64,000 nt of DNA from Closterium sp. NIES-65 (GCA_948144175.1 CANXME010000886.1:682001-746000); one strand, 5' to 3'; positions 1-11,214 are shown, counted from the first letter of the stretch. A program made the numbers and translations. Notes: generated by a model not told the origin, from the letters alone.

Positions 1-384
1 GACAGTGGGAAAGGCGGCAAGGTCAGGGAAGAGGAAGGGGAGCATGAGGCGGCTCAGTGCAGCAGTGGCAGGGGAGGAGTAGCGCGCAACAACAGCGTCG
101 TACAAGGTCTGGGCACTCTTGTACTGGCTAAAGTGCGCGCGCTCAGCGGTAGGCAGGTGGCGACGCACAGCAAGACGTGCAGCAGCATCGCGCGTGGCCC
201 ACTGTGAGCGAACAGTGGCGTCAGCATCAGCAGCAGGGGCAGGGACGGCGCCAGAGGTGAGGTCAAAGAGAGAAAGACCGTCTGCCCTATCGCACTGTAA
301 GAACAGCTGCAGGTCGTCGACCCAGACCTCAAAGTCAATGGCACGACCCTCAGCGTCAAAAGCTAGGACACTAGGGGTAGCCAT
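1..384 (-). CDS. Copia-4 Gag, N-terminal part
   Basis: About 128 codons are open from the ATG at 384 to the window edge. The protein begins MATPSVLAFDAEGRAIDF and contains the FPDLAAFPTV block shared by all family copies. Gag would form the cytoplasmic particle that packages the element RNA. No stop or frameshift is seen in the visible part, unlike Copia-1 and Copia-3, whose gag genes are broken. The start is chosen by alignment with the siblings at 12214, 27431 and 36096, which share the same first residues. Confidence 0.82.
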   Translation of the reverse strand, partial: MATPSVLAFDAEGRAIDFEVWVDDLQLFLQCDRADGLSLFDLTSGAVPAPAADADATVRSQWATRDAAARLAVRRHLPTAERAHFSQYKSAQTLYDAVVARYSSPATAALSRLMLPFLFPDLAAFPTV

Positions 385-1505
385 GACGACAGACTAGCAG
401 TGCAAGCAGTGCGGGAAGGGGTACGCAGTAGCAGTGGAGCCGTGCTCACCAGACAGGACGGGTCGGGCAGCTCAGCAGCACAGCAACACGGCAATACAGC
501 AGCTCTGCCGGCCCAGTAGCAACAGCAGCCCCACAGGACCAGCAGCTCGGCTCCTCAGGCGGCTCGGGCAGCTCGGGCGGCTCGGGCGGCTCGGGCGGCT
601 CGGGCGGCTCGGGCGCTCGGCGGTACAGGCGGCTCGGGCGGCTCGGGCGGCAAAGGTGGCTCGGGCAGCTCGGCTCCTCAGCTGCGTAGGCGGCTCGGGC
701 GGCTCGGGTGACGCGGGTGGCACGGGCGGCTCGGGCGTCGAAGGGCCGGGACAGCGTGGCGCGAGGGCGGCTGGGAGCGGGACCGGGGTGGGCGGCTCAC
801 GGGTGGCTCGGGGCCGGGACGGGCGGTTCACGGGCGGCGCACAGGCGGCTCACGGGCGGTTCACGGGTGGCTCGGGGCCGGGACGGACGGCTCACGGGCG
901 GCTCACGGGCGGCGCACGGGCGGCTGACGGGTGGCTCACGAGAGGCTCACGGGCGGCTCACGGGCGGCTCACGGGCGGCCCACGGGCGGCTCACGGGCGG
1001 CGCTTCGGGCTGCTACGGGCGGCGCACGGGCGGCTCACGGGCGGCTCACAGGCGGCTCACGGGCTGCGCTTCGGGCGGCTAAGGGCGGCGCACGGGCGGC
1101 ACGTGGGCGATTAAGGGCGGCGCGCGGGCGGAGCGTGGGCGGCCTGAGGCCTGGCGGGCGGGGCGCGGGCGGCTAAGGGCGGCGCGCGGACGGCGCGTGG
1201 GCGGCCTGGGGCCGGGCGAGCGGCGCGCGGGCTGCTGAGGGCGGCGCGCGGGCTGCTTAGGGCGGCGCGCGGGCTGCTAAGGGCGGCGCGCGGGCTGCTA
1301 AGGGCGGCGCTTGGGCTGCACGGGGCCGGGACGGGCGGCGCGCTAGCGTCTAGGGCGGCGCGCTGGCGGCGTGAGGCCTGAACGGGCGGCGCGCGGGCGG
1401 CTAAGGGCCGGTCGACAGAGGTAAGAGAGAGAGCCCGGAGCGCGCTCCGGGTAAAAAAAAGGTTCGAAGTAGTGGTGGGCCCTAAGCACAGTTCCCACAG
1501 GGGAA
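385..1505 (-). repeat. GC-rich tandem-repeat leader of Copia-4
   Basis: Between primer-binding site and gag lies about 1.1 kb of degenerate 9-18 bp units such as GGGCGGCTC and ACGGGCGGCTC (540-1100), changing to GCGCGCGGGCGGCTAAGGGC-like units (1100-1410). Long open frames cross it on both strands, but they only reflect the lack of A/T-rich stops and are not taken as genes. The same position in Copia-1, -2 and -3 has a leader of similar length built of related units. Confidence 0.8.
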
Positions 1506-1519
1506 CCTGCTCGATACCA

Positions 1520-1651
1520 TGAGAAGAATAGAACGAGAATGAAATGACTATGAACGAAGTGAGTACAAATAGGAAACCCTAATTGGGTTGTACCCCCTAT
1601 GGGATACCCCACTATAGCCTACACAAATAAGTAAGCTATAATGTTCTGACA
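1520..1651 (-). repeat. 5' LTR of Copia-4
   Basis: A 132-bp LTR bounded by TG and CA. It is followed (minus strand) by TGGTATCGAGCAGG, a slightly altered initiator-Met tRNA primer-binding site at about 1506-1519. It is similar along its length to the LTRs at 11081, 18404 and 21147. Confidence 0.87.
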
Positions 1652-1988
1652 ACAAGAACTGTAAACCCATGAGAAATGTATAACCTGACATCGCCCTGAT
1701 GGAGCGTGCTATCTGTATGGACTGATCACTGAAATCATCCGCTGGCTTCATATTCATGTAAAGCGCCGAACTCGCCTCTGATGAATTCGTGGTTCACGTG
1801 GCTCTCGTAGCTATGCAAATAGGGACAGCGCTGCGCATCGCGAATCCTGCAAACTGTTATTTTGCTCGCGAGCCTCCCACCAGGACTCGATTCTCAAATC
1901 GCGCATAAATTTGAGTCTTAGCTTGAAGGTCTGCTCAAACTATTTAGAATATCAGCCCCGTGAATAGGTGTTACGTTATTAGCAGATC
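1652..1988. other. Intergenic, upstream of F-box/LRR pseudogene A
   Basis: About 340 bp of unique sequence of moderate GC between the Copia-4 LTR and the start of pseudogene A. I see no coding potential. It probably contains the old promoter, but no clear TATA box stands out. Confidence 0.4.
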
Positions 1989-4900
1989 ATGGAGTCTCCA
2001 ACACACATGGACAAGCTTCCTGACGAGATTCTCGCGAGGATCTTATTCCTCTGCGAACGCACCGTGCCCAGGAGATGGGACAGTGACGACTCGTGGGCCT
2101 CTCTTTCCTTAAATCCAACCCCGAAGTACCTCTCTAAAAGCCTTTCAGTCGTGAAGGCAGCTCTCGAGGAGAAGTGGACGCCGTTACCAAGTCCTCCTTC
2201 TTCCGCGAACGCTCGACGCGTTCTCTTCCTTTCCTCCATCTGCCGTCGTTGGCGCCGCCTTTCACGGCGATACGTCTCCACGTTCCTCTGCAAAGGCAGC
2301 ATGCTACAAAATTCACAACGCCTCAGACTATGCCCAAATTTCGGATGTCCTCATGTGTGCGCACTAACCATTGCACGAGCAATGGCTACGGTAACTTCAA
2401 ACAGTGCTTCGGAGGGTGAGCATTGCTCGACATGTGCTGAAAGAGTGTAATACAATGTCCCCCCTTTCTCATTGTCTCTACATCTGCTAGCAGTTCCGCA
2501 TCCAAGGAGCCCCGCACGTGCCAATTTGGTTTGGTACAGTGAATTTGCTCCGGTTGAGTTGGATGCACAGTGGTGTCGAACCTGCATGAATGAGAGAACT
2601 GATTTCGCGTTTGAATGAACGGAATTTTTAAGCCGTTATAACAAAGCAAGCTATAGCGACTTTGAATCAGATAAGGTTGCTGCTTACGCGTCAGAAAACA
2701 GCGTCACTTCTGAAGGTGCGCTGTCACAATCAGATGTGACAGCGGGGATGTGGTTTGGGCAAGGGTGGCGAATTTAAAACACAAATGGCGTAGGGTTTCC
2801 ATATCGCCAGATTCGTCAAGCTGCCAGGCAACCAAGGTAGTAGGATGTTTCGAAACACACCATTTCGTGCTTTCGCCAATCCTCACATGTGACACAACAC
2901 CACACTGCTACCTACTGTTTTGCGAGATACTACTCTCCCCCTCCTTCAAACTCCGTCCAGAACTCGCCACCTCGTCATTTTCACGTCTTGGAAATTTCGC
3001 CTACCGTTTTATTCACTCACTCAGCTGCTTCTCTTCTCTGGCTGTTCCTAAATATTTGACTCTGCCTGCGCGTTCTAAACATTTGTCTCGTACTGTTCTT
3101 GCGTCCTCCCTCTTGCAGGCTATTGAAAGACTGCTGTGGCGGACGGTTCTGCTTTTTAGTTTGACTCGCCGTATGAAGCTGGCGATTAGACACCTTGTCA
3201 CGCCCCACGCCCACGGATAGCTCAGGTGAGTTCTGGATTCTCCTAAAAACGCCTTGTCTACTGCGCTTGTGAGTAGTTGTTTCTTTGCATAATACCAGCG
3301 CTTGTGACAACGCTATATTTCCGCGACTTCCGTGATTATCGCCACGAGTCTCAGTTTTATTTTCAAGCTGACATTTTCCAGAAGTTTTTTCGCCATCTTA
3401 TCGCCGAGCAAATCACGGTTCTTCTCACACTGCAGTTACCTTCATAACAAGGGCATGACTGATCGGTAGGTTCATGTCGTTTACGTTTGCTGTGTTGGCC
3501 TTAATTTGCAGCGTGTGCTACTGTGTGCTATTGCATGATCATTTTGATGTGTGGATGTTGTTGGATGTTGGGATCTGTAATTGGTAAGGCTGACCAGATA
3601 TTGTAAATATGTTTGTCAGTGATGTATGGTAGGACTTGAAATATAAGGTCTACGTGTAGTTACATTCCTCAGCAAATAACAATTAGTGTGTCACGATCTT
3701 ACGGTTTCATAATAGCCCACCCATTTCCATTTTCTTTACGTTTTTTCTGTAGTTTAGGATTGTGTGAGTGTACTGTGGTTCTTTAATCCGTTATAAAGGG
3801 CTCCTAAATTATTTATTGCGGTTGCTGTAGTGAGGATGAGCAATGCTTGTCGTATGCTCTCGCATTGCTTGCCGAACCTGATTGAACATTGCTCATGCAC
3901 ACCTTCCAATGATTCTTTGAAGAAACCTCGACCGTTGAGCATTCCTCTAGATAAACCAACAACATTGTTACCCTGAAAGTACTTTTAACATTGCCGAAGC
4001 ATTCTATGAACAATGTTTTGGCAGTTCGAATTTTGAGATGCATCTCCGTTTCTCTTCCCGGTCTCGAAAACACTGTCGCTTCCTTTCCAAACCTCATCCA
4101 TCTCCATCTGAGCGACGGCAGCGTGAAGACTCTAAATGACCGCTTCCTCGCTCATCTGGCCTCATCATGCCCTCAGCTCAAGATTTTTCACGTGGGAAGC
4201 GGAATCCTGCCAGAGGAAATACACATTTTTTACTTAGTGCGGAAAGATAAGTCTCCCATCACAGACGCAGGCTTAGATCGATTCTTCCAGCAGAGCACTC
4301 AGCTGGAGCAGCTTTCCCTGTACTGCCTCCGATCAGACATGAAGTTTCCCGCCTCCTTCTATCAATTGCGAATGCATCAGCGCTCAGTTCTCCAGATTTC
4401 GCCAACCTCACCGCTCTTACTCGCCTTCATATTGCCTTTGAATCTTTGACTCCTCAGCATTTGGCCAGCCTCGCTCGTCTCTCAAGCATCACCGCCCTTT
4501 CCATTTCGGACAAAACAAACGTTTTCCGTCAGAATGACCACCGTGCTGAGCTCGAAATCGCGCAGCTGCCTCTGCTCAAGTCGTTAAAGTTCTGTCCCTT
4601 CATGCCTTCAGCATCGCCCTGCACCAGCATCGAGCGGCTGGAGATTGTAAAGTTGTTCCCGGAGGATTGGGTGCACTTTCTTGGCGATTTTGGAAAACGG
4701 CTGCCATGTCTTCGGGAGCTTTCCTTTTGGGGTGAAGGAGAGTTTTTTCCTTTCTGGGGTGATACTTCATTGCCTTGGTCCCTCACTGCTCCAAGTTTCT
4801 TGGAGTGCTTGACAATCTCTTCTATTTCCGGCATTCACAGCCTGCCAGAAAATCTTGGAGAATTGCGGGCTTTGAGGACACTGGTGCTGCAAGACTTGTC

Positions 4901-6120
4901 TCTCCCATGCCTCCCTGATTCCATTTCCGAGCTTTCTGCCCTGAAAACATTTGTGCTGCATAGTGTCCGTCTCTCTTATCTCCCTCATTCCATCGCCAGC
5001 TCACAGCCCTGAAAACTCTGGTGCTACACAGTCTGTCTCTCTCTGGCCTCCCTGAAACCCTCTGCCAGCTCACCTCCCTGAAGTCATTTTTTCTAATTGA
5101 ATGCTCCTACAATAAGCAAGGAACTCTCCAGGTGCCACCAAGCTTTTGCTGCCTCACAGCTCTCCAAACTCTCTGCCTCGCGTTCTTGTCTGAACTGGAG
5201 ATGCAGATGTATGCGAGTAGATTCTTTAGCAAATGGTGGCGGTGGCAGCAGCAGCCAGAGTTGCCATCGACGTTCACCCAGCTGGCATCTATGACAAGGC
5301 TCGAGCTGGGCAGGTGCATTATTCCTGAGCTTCCGGATGACCTGGGAGTCCTCACTAACCTGCATGAATTTTACATCCATGACTGCTCCGACCTCAGAAA
5401 GCTTCCAGATTCGGTGACAGCTCTTTCAAGTCTTGAGATTCTCACAGCTGAGGACTGTAGCAGCCTGAATTACATCCCAAGGAGTTTGAAGAGCCTTACA
5501 AAGCTGAAGCGGCTGAAGCTGAATGGATGCATGGCAAACACAGAACCTCCTGTAACTCTGCCACTCTCTCTTGAGATCCTGACCCTGGGAAACAGCAACC
5601 CTACCGATGCCATGCCAGATGTCTCATCACTGCCAAAGCTGAGAAAGCTGTTTCTGAGGCTGGTTGGTGGTGGAGAGCGCATGTGTGTTGGCAACACTTT
5701 CTCTGCTCTCAAGCACTTGGAGTTGGATTTGAAGAACGATGCCAAGAATCTACCATTCCCCCTGACACTGCTCCCACAGCTGCACACCCTGGTCATTTGG
5801 AATGCTGGTAAGATACAGAGGTTTCCAGCGACCATGGGACTGGCCTTGCAGCAGCTAAGGAAGCTGATTATACACTCTGCTGATTTTTTGGAGGAGCTAC
5901 CTGAGAGCATCGGTGCCTTGACCCGGCTAGGCCAGCTGGATGTGCTAGACTGTCCATCTCTGCACTGCCTGCCTGCTTCCCTCTCGCACATCACCTGTCT
6001 TCATGAGCTGAAATTTGAAACTCGTATGTACACCTAAAGCTTCTTCAGTTGAATTTTCAAACCTTGGAGACCCCTGCGGCTGAGAATTTTGAGACGAGAC
6101 GTCTACATGGCCTGAGGGTA
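1989..6120 (+). pseudogene. F-box/leucine-rich-repeat pseudogene A
   Basis: The first part (1989-about 2300) starts MESPTHMDKLPDEILARILF, an F-box-like N-terminus, followed by an SxxCRRWRRLSRR segment that matches gene B (CRDWRRLARR) and gene C (CSRWRDIVKR). F-box proteins normally tie a target to SKP1-cullin ubiquitin ligases; the LRRs would bind the target. Homology resumes near 4030 and runs through plant-type repeats (LxxLxxLxLxxCxxLxxLP) to about 6037. Lesions seen: a 1.7-kb interruption (about 2300-4030), a frameshift or small deletion near 4370, a one-base loss near 4998, and another shift near 6037-6045, after which a family-like tail (TLETPAAENFE) continues in a new frame to about 6120. 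The 1.7 kb could be an intron, but the other lesions make a working protein unlikely. Confidence 0.75.
2310..3990. other. Interruption inside pseudogene A: intron or unknown insertion
   Basis: About 1.7 kb of AT-richer sequence separates the F-box half from the LRR half. It has no convincing coding frame or recognised element. Exon-2 homology begins near 4025, shortly after a TTTTGGCAG that could be a splice acceptor (about 4014-4022); a matching donor is uncertain. Genes B and C have no gap at this point. Confidence 0.4.
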
Positions 6121-6244
6121 TAATGGTAGTTTTGCGTGCTTCTAGTCCTTGCCTTTCTCCATGCTTCATTGACAGTGTACTTGATTCTGAGTACTTTCAA
6201 ACTTCATTACATGGAACAAAATATGCACACATATGTAAGCAATG

Positions 6245-6632
6245 TTATCTGGTACAGATCCTCAGCTCATACATCCTCTCAAACTCAGGTGTTGTCAACA
6301 CTTCCCAACTTGGAATGACCAAATTCTGCAGCATTTTCAGCTCTGTAAAGTCTCCTGGCAGAGATTTCAGCTGTTCACAGCCAGCCAAACTGAGTTTCCT
6401 CAGCCTGGTCAGCTGACCAAACCCTGAAGGGAGCGAGCGAATTGCACTCCCTTTGACTGTCAGCTCGTGGAGGCATGAAAGCTGGGTAAGCGAAGCAGGT
6501 AGCTCCTGCAAGGCAGAACAGTCAAACAGGTTCAGCTGGCCTAACCGAGACAAAGCGCCGATGCTATTAGGCAGCTCCCTCAATTCCCCCGCATTGTGTA
6601 TCTGCAGGTTCCTCAGCCGCTGGCATTGAGGA
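6245..6632 (-). pseudogene. C-terminal fragment of an F-box/LRR gene
   Basis: Read on the minus strand, about 125 codons encode three to four LRRs (RELPNSIGALSRLGQL, LQELPASLTQLSCLHEL, SLPSGFGQLTRLRKLSL) and a family tail ending near VLTTPEFERMYELRI. It lacks everything upstream, including the F-box. It lies tail-to-tail with pseudogene A and downstream of gene B on the same strand as B. It is probably a leftover of a tandem duplication. A small independent LRR protein is possible but less likely. Confidence 0.7.
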
Positions 6633-6862
6633 GGGTATGGCGACCCTGGGCCTAAACTACATGGGTTGCATCGGGGAGGGCATGGCGGCCCTTGGTGTGC
6701 ACTGCCTGGGCTGCAGGGCCTTCAAGAGTGGCAGCCAGGTATTTCCGCTTTAGCTTCATTCCTAGGAGTGTGATGGATTGCTTCTCCCATGACGCAGCAG
6801 GCATAGGCAAAGCAGGCGCATAGGTAATGAAACAACCAACAAACCTAAAGCGCGTACACTGC
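6633..6862. other. Short spacer between LRR fragment and gene B
   Basis: About 230 bp with no recognisable coding homology. It would hold the 3' untranslated region of gene B. Confidence 0.35.
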
Positions 6863-9322
6863 CTATCCAAAACCCACACCAATACTAATCAACGCATCCA
6901 TCTTCAGCCCATACATCCTGTAGACGCCGCGGGGTTGCACCAGCCAATAACAATAATGCACGTGCTTACAATCTCTCACGCCCAAGTAGCGCAGCAGCCT
7001 CAGCTCTGTCACATCCCCCGGCAGGGCTTTAGGATGCACACAGCCGTTTAGATTGAGTCGCCTCAGTCTCGCCAGTCTAGCGAATCCGGAAGGGAGGGAG
7101 AGGATGGAAGTGTGTGAAGCATCCAGATCCTGGAGGCATGTGAGCTGGGTAAGAGAAGCAGGCAGCTGCTGCAGGGCCTTGCAACCCAACACATCCAGCT
7201 TGCGCAGACGAGTCAATGCACTGACGTTACCAGGGAGCGATTCTAGCACCTTCGATGCTCCGATCTCCAACGATGTCAACTGCAGCAGCTCACACACGGC
7301 AGCTGGAAGCTCTCTCAAGGACGAAGGCCCTAGTTCGAGCCGCTGCAGCTGTGGCAATGATGATCCAATGCATTCAGGAAGCCATGTCAGGTTTGCGCAA
7401 TGCGAAATAAGCAACGTGTGGAGGTAGGGGAGGAGTGGCAAGGGTGAGGGGAGATCCTCAGCATCTGCCACCAATTCCAACTTGACCTCCTTCAGCCTGG
7501 ATGCACTCATGCTATCTGCCAGTCTGCATCTGGGCTCCAATTTCCTGAGATGTGGAAGGGTGGGTATGTCAAAGAGAGGAATGGACTGGTTGTAACTTGG
7601 CATGGCTAAAATCTCCAGAAAAAATGGGAGATTTGAAGAAGGTATAGCCAGCCTGTTGCAACGAATCACTTCCAGCCGCTTCAGTCTTGTAAGGCTCTCC
7701 AGGCATGGAGCTGAAGAGAAGAGCTGATTACAGCCATTAAGCACAAGGATTTTCAAACCAACGAGGCATGAAAACGAGTCTGGAAGCTCTGTGAGGTTCG
7801 GGCAGGAGCACAAGTGCAGGTGCTGCAGGTTACTCAGCTTCCCTATGTCCTGAAGAAGCTCTTCAATCGAGGAGCGATTCAGCTCCAGCCGTGTTAAGGC
7901 AGAGAGCTGCGTGAAGGAGGACGGGAGCAGCCGCTGCATTTCTACGTTCTCTTTCAAGAGAAGGGTTTTCAGATTGCTGAGAATTCCGATATCGTCAGGA
8001 AGCTTCAACACTGGCGAGCGTCCAAGATACAGCGTCTCAAGAGCAGAGAGGCAGCTGAAATCCGCTGGCAGCTGGCGGACCTTGTAGCAGTTGAGGAGGG
8101 AGAGGAATTTCAGGGATGTGAGGTGGCAGATGGAGTCTGGGAGGTCTGTGAGACTCAACGAGTTCAGCTTCAGCAGCTTAAGAGCCGACAGCTCTCCGAG
8201 GTTCCTTGGAAGACTGCGAAGCTTAGGACAGTCACACAAGCGCAGCTTCTCTAATTGTCGGAGAGAGGTCAATGCCTCTGGCAGCTCGGTCAAGGCCATA
8301 CACGCGCAAAGGTCCAGCTCCTGCAGACACGGCATCAGATCTGCAATGTCAGTGGGGAGACGGTCTGTGAAGTTGATGAGGCCAAGTTCCATCCGTTGGA
8401 GATTGGTGCCTGGTGAGCCTGAAGGAAACAAGTTGCGGAATGCATGGACAAGGCCGTTGACTTGTAGTGACTTCAGACGAGGCAGATGTAGGGATGGGGA
8501 GGAAGAAGAGACGGCTTTTACTTAAGACAGAGTGGTGTTGTGAGATGTAGAAAGGTTGATGAGGTTAGAGAGATGGCGGAGGCCTAAGAATTGCTGATGA
8601 GTGAGGTGCGGCGAGGCTATGTAAAGGGTGGCGAGCGAACGGAGATTGGTAAAACCGGAAGCTTCTAGTGCAGATGCGTTTGTTAAGACGAGGGTGCGCA
8701 GATGAGTCAATTGGAAGAGGGAAGGTGGCAGATCAACGTCTCTGTGGAGGCAAAAGAGGGAAAGCTGCTCGAGTCGTGTACATCGTTGAAAGAACCGATC
8801 CAATCCATCTTCGGTTATAGGATGCGATGATCTGGGAAGTTGGGTATTCATTCCCTGGTGAAACACGTTGATCCTGGTTCCCACGTGCAGCGTCGTGAGC
8901 TTAGGGCAAGCGGAGGCGAGGTGAGCGAGGAAAGCGTCGTCTATGCACTCAACGCTGCCGTCGTACAGGTGCAAGTGGGTCAGATTCCGGAAGCGAGTGA
9001 TGGCGTTCGCGAGATCCTGACGGGAGACAGCTAGATCCTCTCGGACAGAAAGGCTGCTGACGTGGCGCCGAGCGAGACGGCGCCAGTCACGGCAGACGGA
9101 AGCTATGAGAAAATTCCACGCGGTGTCCGCGGAAGCTGGCGGCGACGATATGGGAGTGATGCTCTTCTCCGGAACGTCAGATGATCCACCAAAGCGCCTG
9201 TGCCTTGGACTCAAGCACTCATAAGCGTCGTTCTCAAATTCGCTAGATTTGGGATAACTGGAGTGCCATAAAATCTTCACAAGGAGGTGAGTCGGAAGAG
9301 CGTGAATGTGCGTGCAATCCAT
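6863..9322 (-). CDS. F-box/LRR protein (gene B) with one in-frame stop
   Basis: One reading frame runs from the ATG at 9322 to the stop at 6863 (about 820 codons), broken only by a TAA at 8522-8524. Both sides of the stop are in the same frame, and the protein after it (SPSLHLPRLKSLQVNG) keeps aligning with genes A and C, so this is one gene. The N-terminus (LPTHLLVKILW) is F-box-like, and VCRDWRRLARRHVSSL follows. Residues about 90-800 are LRRs, with plant-NLR-like units such as LxxLxLCxCxxLxxLP. The likely role is a substrate receptor of an SCF ubiquitin ligase; that is inference. The TAA is followed directly by GTAAAAG, which resembles a splice donor, but the stop precedes it, so splicing there would not remove it. 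It is best read as a recently disabled gene or one with readthrough. Confidence 0.72.
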
Positions 9323-9448
9323 ACTGCGAGATCAAGCAGCAACTACTCTGATCTGGAGTGATCAAGATGGAAAGCAAGGTTCGAGATTAAGTGTTAGCCC
9401 TTGTACGGTATGAGTGGTTTGTAGCGCCTGGTATGTGGTGTGTGTAAC
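9323..9448 (-). promoter_or_regulatory. Remaining upstream region of gene B
   Basis: Only 126 bp separate the start codon of gene B from the gypsy LTR. The rest of the original upstream region would now begin at 53122. No clear promoter motif is visible. Confidence 0.4.
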
Positions 9449-9775
9449 TGTTACGGGTGCAATGAATCTAAGTAGCGAGGATTGCACTAAGGTGTCAAAC
9501 GAGTACAAAATGTGAGCGAAGGCATGAGCGAACATTTATACGCGAAACATGCAAACGGTAACGCGGTGCGTGCGAGCTAGCTAGTGCTATGCTGGCAACG
9601 AGGCTCGGGCTAGTCCCGAAGCGTAGGCCGACGCGGCTGGGCCAGCAGTGCGAGGTTTGGCAACACAATGCGCGCGAAGTTGGCGAAGTCCCGCTAGCAG
9701 TAACGGGCGAACAACGGCTGTTGCTGTACGTGATGTAGTCGGGCTCCGTAAGGAATGCCGAGAAAATTCCTTACA
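9449..9775 (-). repeat. 3' LTR of the gypsy element (uninterrupted)
   Basis: A 327-bp LTR bounded by TG and CA. It is the reference for reconstructing the shattered partner LTR. The foldback insertion site is present here unoccupied at about 9700 (CCCGCTAGCAG). Confidence 0.9.
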
Positions 9776-9794
9776 CTACCCCCCCCCCCCCCCT
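9776..9794 (-). other. Polypurine tract of the gypsy element
   Basis: A run of C on the plus strand (G on the element strand) next to the 3' LTR, the normal site for priming plus-strand DNA synthesis. Confidence 0.7.
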
Positions 9795-9810
9795 CAAGAA
9801 GCCCCCTCCG

Positions 9811-10181
9811 CTACGCGAGTGCGAGTATATCGCGGAATCCCCGGCTTCTCAGGTACACTTGCAGGGCAGGGTGGTTTTCAATGTTGGCCAGGGGCACCCA
9901 GCTATCTTCAGTTGGCGTGCGGTCCTTCCAGCGAACGAGGAATTCAATCCTCCTGATTCCCGTGGGGTGTCGAATCCAATGGCTCATGATTTTTTCGGGC
10001 TCGATGATCGGCTCCGATGCAGGGCGAGTCATGGATGGCGGGCGGTGGCGAGGCAGTTGGCTTGTGGTTGGGATGTATGGGCGAAGCAAGCTGACGTGGA
10101 ACGAAGGGCTGATGTACCAGTCGGTCGGTAACAGTAGGTGCGCGGTTACTGGCGTGATCATGTGGCTGATTTGGAATGGGC
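9811..10181 (-). pseudogene. Gypsy integrase C-terminus with chromodomain
   Basis: The minus strand encodes FHVSLLRPY, the usual end of a gypsy integrase, then a chromodomain-like segment (IEFLVRWKDRTPTEDSWVP) and a short tail ending at a TAG. Chromodomains of chromoviruses steer integration to particular chromatin. The fragment is cut from the rest of the integrase (20726-21146) by the element starting at 10182. Confidence 0.82.
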
Positions 10182-10397
10182 TGTTAAGAATCTAGCGAGG
10201 CTTAGGAGCCATGGCTAGTGAGTTCGAGTTGAAAGAAAAAAGTATCGAGAGAATGAGAGTTTCACTATAGGTTCAAGGGTACAAATATGAAAGAACAAGC
10301 AAGAAAGGTGCACCACCAAATAGGAAAACGCTATAATTACAGTAACCAATCCTACAGGCAGTTACATATAGAAAATATTAAATTATATTTTCCGACA
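10182..10397 (-). repeat. LARD-A LTR (left)
   Basis: A 216-bp LTR, TG...CA (plus-strand view TGTTAAGAATC to TTTTCCGACA). The same family as 18789-19015 and the solo LTR at 45694-45909. Confidence 0.8.
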
Positions 10398-11075
10398 CGC
10401 CCCCATAACTGGCTGTAGGAGATGAGTATGTAGTTAGCGCCCTCTGAAGGGGTACATCACGATTGGGCAGGAGGAGAAAAGTGTTTCAATAATGCCACTC
10501 CCTTGGCTCCCCCACACCCTCACACCCTCCCCCCCAGCGGCAGCTGCAGCAGTGGGAACGAAAGGAGGAGGAGGGGAAGGGAAACACACCACCCATCACC
10601 CCCACACCCGCCACCCCAGACCCTCCCCTCTGCACGGCCTCCCCGGGCGCCAAAGCAGGCGGCAGAGGGGGCGACGCCTGCCCCCCCTTTCCAGGTCGCC
10701 CCTCAGGTCGCCTCGATAGGTGACGGGAAAAGGGGGGGGGGGGGCGGTGCACGTGCCCCCGGTGTGCCGCGGCTGGCGACGGGGCATGGCCGGGGCGGGG
10801 TTGGGGCCGCAAGTGGCGGCGACGGGGCCGCTGGCGGCGGCGACGGGGCCGATGGAGGCGGCGACTGGGCCGCGGAAGGGTGGCGACGGGGCCGCTGAAA
10901 GGGTGGGCGTCGGGCCGCTGGAAGGGCGGCGGTGGGGCCGCTGAAAGGGCGGGCGACGGGCCGCTGGTAGGGCGGCGACGGGGCCCGCTGAAAGGGCGGG
11001 CGACGGGGCCTGCTGAAAGGCGGGCGACGGGGCCGCTGAAAGGGCGGCGGTGGGGCTGCTGAAAGGGCGGGCGAC
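10398..11075 (-). repeat. LARD-A internal region, GC-rich repeats
   Basis: After the polypurine tract there is about 330 bp of mixed sequence, then (10730-11075) units close to GGGGCCGCTGAAAGGGCGGC in degenerate tandem. The array continues at 18543-18680 beyond Copia-1. No protein homology is seen. Confidence 0.65.
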
Positions 11076-11080
11076 GGGGC

Positions 11081-11214
11081 TGTAAGAACATTATAGCTTA
11101 TATATATTTGTGTAGGCTATAGTGGGGTATCCCATAGGGGGTACAACCCAATCAGGGTTTCCTATATGTACTCACTTCATTCATAGTTGATCCATCCTCG
11201 TTCACTTCTTCTCA
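11081..11214 (+). repeat. 5' LTR of Copia-1
   Basis: 134 bp, TG...CA, directly followed by the Met-tRNA primer-binding site TGGTATCAGAG. Confidence 0.92.

Larger units (their letters stand above)
1..1651 (-). mobile_element. Copia-4: 5' part of a Ty1/copia retrotransposon, cut by the window edge
   Basis: Read on the minus strand, the order is LTR (1520-1651), Met-tRNA primer-binding site, GC-rich repeat leader (about 385-1505) and gag start (384 down to 1). The Gag matches that of the other three family members in this window (Copia-1, -2, -3). Protease, integrase and reverse transcriptase would lie left of the window. The target-site duplication cannot be checked because the other end is missing. 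Confidence 0.88.

Noticed and set aside
434..1114. Long frames through the Copia leader repeats
   Set aside because: GC-rich arrays have few stops on either strand; the same is true in all frames, and no start or homology supports them.
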